Assembly (NCBI GenBank): GCA_030611205.1
Contig: JAUWQF010000006.1
Span: 1 to 38,215, forward strand
Source: Methanothrix sp.
Lineage (GTDB): Archaea > Halobacteriota > Methanosarcinia > Methanotrichales > Methanotrichaceae
Reading direction: 5' to 3'
DNA length: 38,215 bases
Made by a program: the position numbers and the translations under genes. This document shows, in pieces, positions 34,048-38,215 of the stretch (within the stretch, counting starts at the first letter, position 1; each line of letters begins with the position of its first letter). The notes below the pieces were generated by a model. The model was not told the origin of the DNA, did no database searches, and worked only from the letters and a program-made list of their open reading frames with translations.

Positions 34048-35543
34048 CCTGCCACCCCCAGGGCCTTCTTCATGGCTGCCATCTTCCGTTCTGTCTCCAG
34101 GTACTCCTTATGGGGGTCCGAGTCGGCCACGATCCCCGCACCTGCCTGTACCAGAGCGGTACCGTCCCTGAGGAGAACACTCCTGATGGTGATGGCGAAG
34201 TCGGCAGACCCGTCTGCGGAGAAGTAGCCCACCCCACCTCCGTAGATGCCCCGGCCCACCGATTCCAGATCGTCAATTATCTCCAAGGCCCTGAGCTTGG
34301 GGGCACCGGAGAGGGTTCCTGCCGGGAAGACCGCCCTGGCGGCATCGAACTGGTCGCACTCTTCCCGGAGCATGCCGCGGACGGTAGTCTCGATGTGCTG
34401 GACGTGGGAGTACCTGATCACGGTCATGAAGTCCTCCACCGTCACCGTCCCGGACAGGGATACGCTCCTGGCGTCGTTCCTGGCCAGGTCCACCAGCATC
34501 ACGTGCTCTGCTCTCTCCTTTTTGTCCTCCAGCATCGACCTTGCCAGGAGCTCATCTTCCTGGGGAGACCCTCCCCGGGGACAGGTTCCTGCTATCGGGT
34601 TGACGGTAAGTTTCCTCCTGTAAACGCTGAAGAGGGTCTCCGGAGAGGCGCCCACTATGGCCAGATCACCAAACTCGAAGATGTAGGTGTAAGGGCTGGG
34701 GTTGATCTTCCGGAGCCTCATGTACAGCGGCACCGGATCGGGGTCCTGCAGTTTGACCATAGTCGCCCGGGAGAGGACCACCTGGAATATGTCGCCGTCT
34801 AAGATGTGCTCTTTGGCTATTCTCACGCCCTCTTCGAACCGGGCAACATCTCCGGTTTGAAGAACCTCCCCCTCGGGCTCCGGTCCCGTCTCCGGAAGAG
34901 ACGGCTCGACCAGGAGATCTTCTTTTGCCCTGGCCGCCATCTCGTGAGGATCGTCTCCGTCCAGCAGCGGTACCGCGGCCAGATGGACCTTCTCTGTGAG
35001 GTGGTCGAATATAAAAGCGGTCTGGAAGATCCCGAACTGGGCGTCGGGAACATCGGATCTTGACCTTCTTCCCAGCCGTTCCCCTACCAGGTCGTAGGCC
35101 AGGTAGCCCATGCCCCCGCCGACGAAGACCTGTCTATCGAACGTTGGAACCCCTTGGCCGAAACAGGGCACAGCGCTCCTCAGGGCATCGAAGGAGTCGA
35201 AACCCTCTAGGATATCACCTTCCAGGGTCGGGCCCCTCTCGGATATCTCTGCGATCTCCGCCAGCCTCGGTGCCAGGACCTCTTTCACCTCTTGCCGGTG
35301 ATGAAGGGGTCGTACCGAGATCTTCCGGTTCTTCACCGTCACCACCGCCACCGGATCCGCTCCCACGAAGGAGAAACGAGCCCGGTGACTGGACTTCTCC
35401 ACCGACTCCAGGAGGAACGGATAACCCCTCTCTCGCAGGGTCGTGTAGAGGTCCAGGGGTGTGTGGGGATAGACGAGATCCGTGACCTCGAAGAGATAGG
35501 GCGCAGGCGCGGTTTTTCCTGGTACGTCTACCGCAACCGGCAA
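34044..35543 (-). CDS. trpE: Anthranilate synthase component I
   Basis: The 499-residue chorismate-using enzyme has the family motifs IVGASPETLFSV, NPIAGTCPRGG, LARNDARSVS, HIETTVRG, FPAGTLSGAPKLRALEIIDDLE and YGGGVGYFS. An N-terminal LLESVEKSSHRARFSFVG resembles the tryptophan feedback site (LLES). It makes anthranilate with TrpG. A TTG start has GGTGAGAGG upstream and lies 16 bp inside trpF. Confidence 0.95.
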   Translation of the reverse strand: MPVAVDVPGKTAPAPYLFEVTDLVYPHTPLDLYTTLRERGYPFLLESVEKSSHRARFSFVGADPVAVVTVKNRKISVRPLHHRQEVKEVLAPRLAEIAEISERGPTLEGDILEGFDSFDALRSAVPCFGQGVPTFDRQVFVGGGMGYLAYDLVGERLGRRSRSDVPDAQFGIFQTAFIFDHLTEKVHLAAVPLLDGDDPHEMAARAKEDLLVEPSLPETGPEPEGEVLQTGDVARFEEGVRIAKEHILDGDIFQVVLSRATMVKLQDPDPVPLYMRLRKINPSPYTYIFEFGDLAIVGASPETLFSVYRRKLTVNPIAGTCPRGGSPQEDELLARSMLEDKKERAEHVMLVDLARNDARSVSLSGTVTVEDFMTVIRYSHVQHIETTVRGMLREECDQFDAARAVFPAGTLSGAPKLRALEIIDDLESVGRGIYGGGVGYFSADGSADFAITIRSVLLRDGTALVQAGAGIVADSDPHKEYLETERKMAAMKKALGVAG

Positions 35544-36172
35544 CCTCTCACCTCCTCGACGAAGTCTCTGATCTTCTGGCAGTCTTTCTCGCCGCCGGTC
35601 TCCACCCCGGAGGACACGTCTACGGCATAAGGCCGGACCCGTCTCACCGCCTCGACCACGTTGCCCGCATCCAGCCCCCCGGCCAGGATCACCGGGACCT
35701 CCAGGTCCTCGACCAGCCTCGCGCTGACCGTCCAGTCGTGGACCGAGCCCGTCCCACCCAGGCTGCCGTCTTTATAGGTGTCCAGGAGAACGGCGTCCAC
35801 ATATCCCGACAGGTGGCGTGCCTTCTCTTCGGCACCGGGGAGTGCAGCTACTGCGCCTACAACCCTGCAGCCGGTCTCTCGAAGCCCCTTCAGCTCATTT
35901 CCGTCCAGGGCGCTGTGGACCTGGATCGCATCTGCACCGGTATCTCTGGCCAGACCTCTTGCCTCCTCTGCCGACCTGGGGGTGATCACCACTACTGAGG
36001 TTACGAATACCGGGATGCCCTCTATCAGAGACCGGGCTGTCTCTCTGTCGATGCTCCTCTTCGATCCGGGGACCTCCACCACGAACCCCACGGCGTCCGC
36101 ACCTGCAGATACGGCGCAGTCCCTCTGGCCAGCGTTCTTGATGCCGCAGATCTTGACCCTGGCCCTTGTCAC
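35528..36172 (-). CDS. trpF: Phosphoribosylanthranilate isomerase
   Basis: The 214-residue TIM barrel begins RVKICGIKNAGQRDCAVSAGADAVGFV, with the catalytic Cys in KICGI, and has VLLDTYKDGSLGGTG (catalytic Asp), VILAGGLDAGNV and VDVSSGVETG. It follows TrpD in the pathway. GTG start, overlapping the trpD stop by 4 bp. No ribosome site of its own is obvious, so it probably depends on translational coupling. Confidence 0.94.
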   Translation of the reverse strand: MTRARVKICGIKNAGQRDCAVSAGADAVGFVVEVPGSKRSIDRETARSLIEGIPVFVTSVVVITPRSAEEARGLARDTGADAIQVHSALDGNELKGLRETGCRVVGAVAALPGAEEKARHLSGYVDAVLLDTYKDGSLGGTGSVHDWTVSARLVEDLEVPVILAGGLDAGNVVEAVRRVRPYAVDVSSGVETGGEKDCQKIRDFVEEVRGCRLR

Positions 36173-37194
36173 AGGAACCGCCTCAGCTTATCGGGATCCC
36201 CTCCTGCATTCACCAGGTTTTCGAGCGTCTCCAGGGCCCGGCCCGAGTCCAGGGCCTCTTCGGCCATCCTGGCACCTTCGCGGAGCGAATCGACCCGGCC
36301 CGAGACGTAGAGGGCGGCAGCAGAGTTCATGGCCACGATATCTCTTCCCGGGGTTTGCGCTCCCTTGAGGATCCTGACCAGCTCTCTGGCGTTATCCTCG
36401 GGCGAGCCGCCCTTGATATCGTCCGGGGTGACCAGGGGGTAGCCGAAGTCTTCCGGCTCCAGGGTGTAGGTCTGCACGATGCCGTGGTCCAGCTCCGAGA
36501 CAAGGGTCTCCCCGGTGTTGGTAATCTCGTCCAGACCGCTCCCATGAACCACCATCGCTCGCTCGGTCTTCAGGATGCTGAGCACCATGGCCAGCTTCTC
36601 GCATAGCGCCGGGTCGTAGACTCCTATCACCTGGGCGTTGGCCCCGGCCGGGTTCGTCAAGGGCCCCAGGAGGTTGAAGACCGTCCTTGTCCCGATCTCC
36701 CTTCTCAGGAGGGCCACCCGCTTCATGGCCGGGTGAAACCGGGGAGCCAGCATGAAGCCTATGCCCAGGGTCTCGATCGTCGCCTTCACCTGGTCCGGCT
36801 CCAGGTCCACGTTCACCCCAAGCTCCGAGAGGACGTTGGCGCTCCCGCAGTCCGAGCTGACCGCGTAGTTGCCGTGCTTGGCCACCGGAACCCCGCAGGA
36901 GGCGGTCACCAGGGCGGCAGCGGTGCTGACGTTTATCGTATTTGCGGCGTCACCGCCTGTGCCGCAGGTGTCCACGAGCGGGCCTTCCACCAAAGGAAAG
37001 ATCCGTATCGCGGAGGCCCTCATCGTCCTGGCCAGTCCGGCGATCTCCGATACGGATTCTCCTTTCATCCTGAGGCCGATCAGGAGTGCGCCGATCTGAG
37101 CGTCCGTGGACCTGCTGAAGATCTCCTCCAGGAGAGCCTCTGCTTCCTGGATGTTCAGGTCTTTTCCCTCTACGATATGTTGAATGAAGTTCAA
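36169..37194 (-). CDS. trpD: Anthranilate phosphoribosyltransferase
   Basis: The 341-residue protein has DTCGTGGDAANTINVST (phosphoribosyl-pyrophosphate site), VAKHGNYAVSSDCGSANVLSELG, NLLGPLTNPAGA and VVHGSGLDEIT. It joins anthranilate to phosphoribose. It is the first gene of the trpD-F-E-G-C operon. The TTG start has GGTGATCCT upstream. trpA and trpB are not in the window. Confidence 0.95.
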   Translation of the reverse strand: MNFIQHIVEGKDLNIQEAEALLEEIFSRSTDAQIGALLIGLRMKGESVSEIAGLARTMRASAIRIFPLVEGPLVDTCGTGGDAANTINVSTAAALVTASCGVPVAKHGNYAVSSDCGSANVLSELGVNVDLEPDQVKATIETLGIGFMLAPRFHPAMKRVALLRREIGTRTVFNLLGPLTNPAGANAQVIGVYDPALCEKLAMVLSILKTERAMVVHGSGLDEITNTGETLVSELDHGIVQTYTLEPEDFGYPLVTPDDIKGGSPEDNARELVRILKGAQTPGRDIVAMNSAAALYVSGRVDSLREGARMAEEALDSGRALETLENLVNAGGDPDKLRRFL

Positions 37195-37220
37195 AGGATC
37201 ACCAGTTTAATGTATAATTA

Positions 37221-37257
37221 TGTACTATAGATGCCAAAAGAGTACATTATATATAAG
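37221..37257 (-). promoter_or_regulatory. trp operon promoter with TGTAC/GTACA inverted repeat
   Basis: On the minus strand, TTATATATAAT (37247-37257) is a strong TATA box about 55 bp before trpD. An inverted repeat ATGTAC (37220-37225) and GTACAT (37242-37247) spans from the TATA box into the predicted start of transcription. In Methanothermobacter, TrpY binds TGTACA boxes to repress trp genes (family knowledge). Whether a TrpY-like protein acts here is inference. Confidence 0.5.
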
Positions 37258-37291
37258 ATTTGTGCGCCGGACCACATAATGAGACCAGACA

Positions 37292-37300
37292 ATCTTTTTA
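37292..37300 (+). promoter_or_regulatory. Candidate TATA box of nadA
   Basis: CTTTTTAAG lies ~46-54 bp before the nadA ATG, on the strand opposite the trp promoter. Position fits an archaeal TATA element with a ~20-25-nt leader. Confidence 0.35.
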
Positions 37301-37345
37301 AGCGTCATCCCCAAACACCCAAATCGTGCTTGTAGAGGACCGATC

Positions 37346-38215
37346 ATGCTTACCGATGATATCTTGAGGTTGAAGGAAGAGCAAAACGCGGTGATACTGG
37401 CCCACAACTACCAGACCGGACCGATACAGGATATCGCCGATCTGCTGGGCGACTCGCTGGAGCTGAGCAGAGCCGCGGCCAGGACAAACGCCGAGGTGGT
37501 CTTGTTCTGCGGGGTCGATTTCATGGCGGAGACCGCGGCGATCCTCTCCCCAAAAAAGAGGGTGATCATGCCCGAGGCCGGGGCGAGCTGTCCCATGGCT
37601 CAGATGATCACCGCCCAGAATCTGATAGAGTTCAAGAAGAAGCGCCCCCAGGCCGCGGTGGTCTGCTACGTCAACTCCACCGCCGAGGTGAAGGCGGAGA
37701 GCGACATCTGCTGCACGTCTGCCAACGGGGTAGAGGTGGTGAACTCCCTCGCCGAGGACGAGGTAATCTTTGTGCCCGACAGGAACCTGGCCCATTACGT
37801 CTCCAGACACACTGAGAAGAAGATCATACCCTGGGACGGGTACTGCTACGTCCATGACCGCTACACCAGAGAAGACGTCCGCAAGGCCAGGACGCTCCAC
37901 CCCCGAGCGGAGCTGCTGGTTCATCCCGAGTGCCGGCCCGAGGTAGTCGACGAGGCCGACTACGTTTACAGCACCTCGGGCATACTGAGGCATGCCCGGA
38001 AGAGCAACGCCGATGAGTTCATCATCGGGACCGAGGTGGGGATGAACTACCGGCTCAAAAAAGAAGAGCCAAAAAAGGAGTTCTACCCTCTGAGCGAGGG
38101 CGCGGTCTGTCTGGACATGAAGAAGACCACCCTGACAAAGGTGCAAAAAGCGCTGGAGACGCTGGAGCCCAGGGTCGTGGTTCCCAAAGATGTAGCAGAC
38201 CGGGCCAGAAGCGCG
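37346..38215 (+). CDS. nadA: Quinolinate synthase, 3' end beyond window
   Basis: The gene is open at the right edge and therefore not in the ORF track. It reads MLTDDILRLKEEQNAVILAH and then NYQTGPIQDIADLLGDSLELSR for 290 codons. The three cysteines that hold the [4Fe-4S] cluster are visible in GASCPM, HPECRPEV and GAVCLDMKKT. Other conserved parts are VLFCGVDFMAETAA, CYVNSTAEVKAESDICCTSANG and FVPDRNLA. NadA condenses iminoaspartate with dihydroxyacetone phosphate to give quinolinate for NAD synthesis. Only a few residues of the usual ~300 are missing. It is divergent from the trp operon. Confidence 0.95.
   Translation, partial: MLTDDILRLKEEQNAVILAHNYQTGPIQDIADLLGDSLELSRAAARTNAEVVLFCGVDFMAETAAILSPKKRVIMPEAGASCPMAQMITAQNLIEFKKKRPQAAVVCYVNSTAEVKAESDICCTSANGVEVVNSLAEDEVIFVPDRNLAHYVSRHTEKKIIPWDGYCYVHDRYTREDVRKARTLHPRAELLVHPECRPEVVDEADYVYSTSGILRHARKSNADEFIIGTEVGMNYRLKKEEPKKEFYPLSEGAVCLDMKKTTLTKVQKALETLEPRVVVPKDVADRARSA

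Noticed and set aside
37298-38146. 282-codon minus-strand ORF at the right edge
   Set aside because: Shadow of nadA, whose plus-strand frame has all conserved quinolinate synthase motifs.

Overview
The window looks like the chromosome of a methanogenic archaeon, most probably a Methanothrix/Methanosaeta-type or related Methanosarcinales organism (inferred from gene content, not from a search). It carries a Fae-HPS fusion, an HPS-RraA fusion, archaeal-type SecF/SecD, RIO2 kinase, a DUF460 protein, an archaeal RecJ-like DHH protein, TATA-box promoters and GGTG Shine-Dalgarno motifs. Most genes are GC-rich. The stretch from about 18.6 to 25 kb is clearly richer in A+T and in mobile-element debris.

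Layout: 1-1000 holds the 5' part of an IS481-type transposase (minus strand, cut by the window edge) next to a truncated DUF488 gene. 1025-8400 is housekeeping: RecJ-like DHH protein, a small secreted protein, dapF, HPS-RraA (apparent ATT start), secF, secD and another small secreted protein. 8500-14050 (minus) is an exported-protein cluster: NosD-like beta-helix protein, double rhodanese, subtilisin-like S8 peptidase and a class II aldolase. The S8 and aldolase genes look fused in the ORF track only because of a frameshift. 14240-18550 (plus) carries a DNRLRE-type secreted protein, a thioredoxin-CcdA membrane protein, Fae-HPS and an alkaline-phosphatase-superfamily membrane protein.

18554-20600 is a graveyard of mobile elements: a group II intron whose reverse transcriptase is almost wholly deleted, lying directly against a frameshifted IS630-type transposase tail, then an IS1-like zinc-finger transposase remnant.

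20600-29540 is the most interesting part: a probable, apparently undescribed RiPP (ribosomally made, post-translationally modified peptide) system. It has an operator-like inverted repeat and TATA box, an un-annotated 47-residue precursor with a CWCDWCNC core, a long RNA hairpin, two different radical SAM/SPASM maturases, an ABC exporter and a very large secreted S8 peptidase. The proposed flow is precursor, then modification by one or both radical SAM enzymes, export by the ABC protein, and possible trimming outside by the S8 peptidase.

29882-38215 returns to housekeeping: RIO2 kinase, DUF460 protein (possible GTC start), a tightly overlapped trpD-F-E-G-C operon on the minus strand with an inverted repeat over its TATA box, and divergent nadA running off the right edge. 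No tRNA, rRNA or CRISPR array was recognised.
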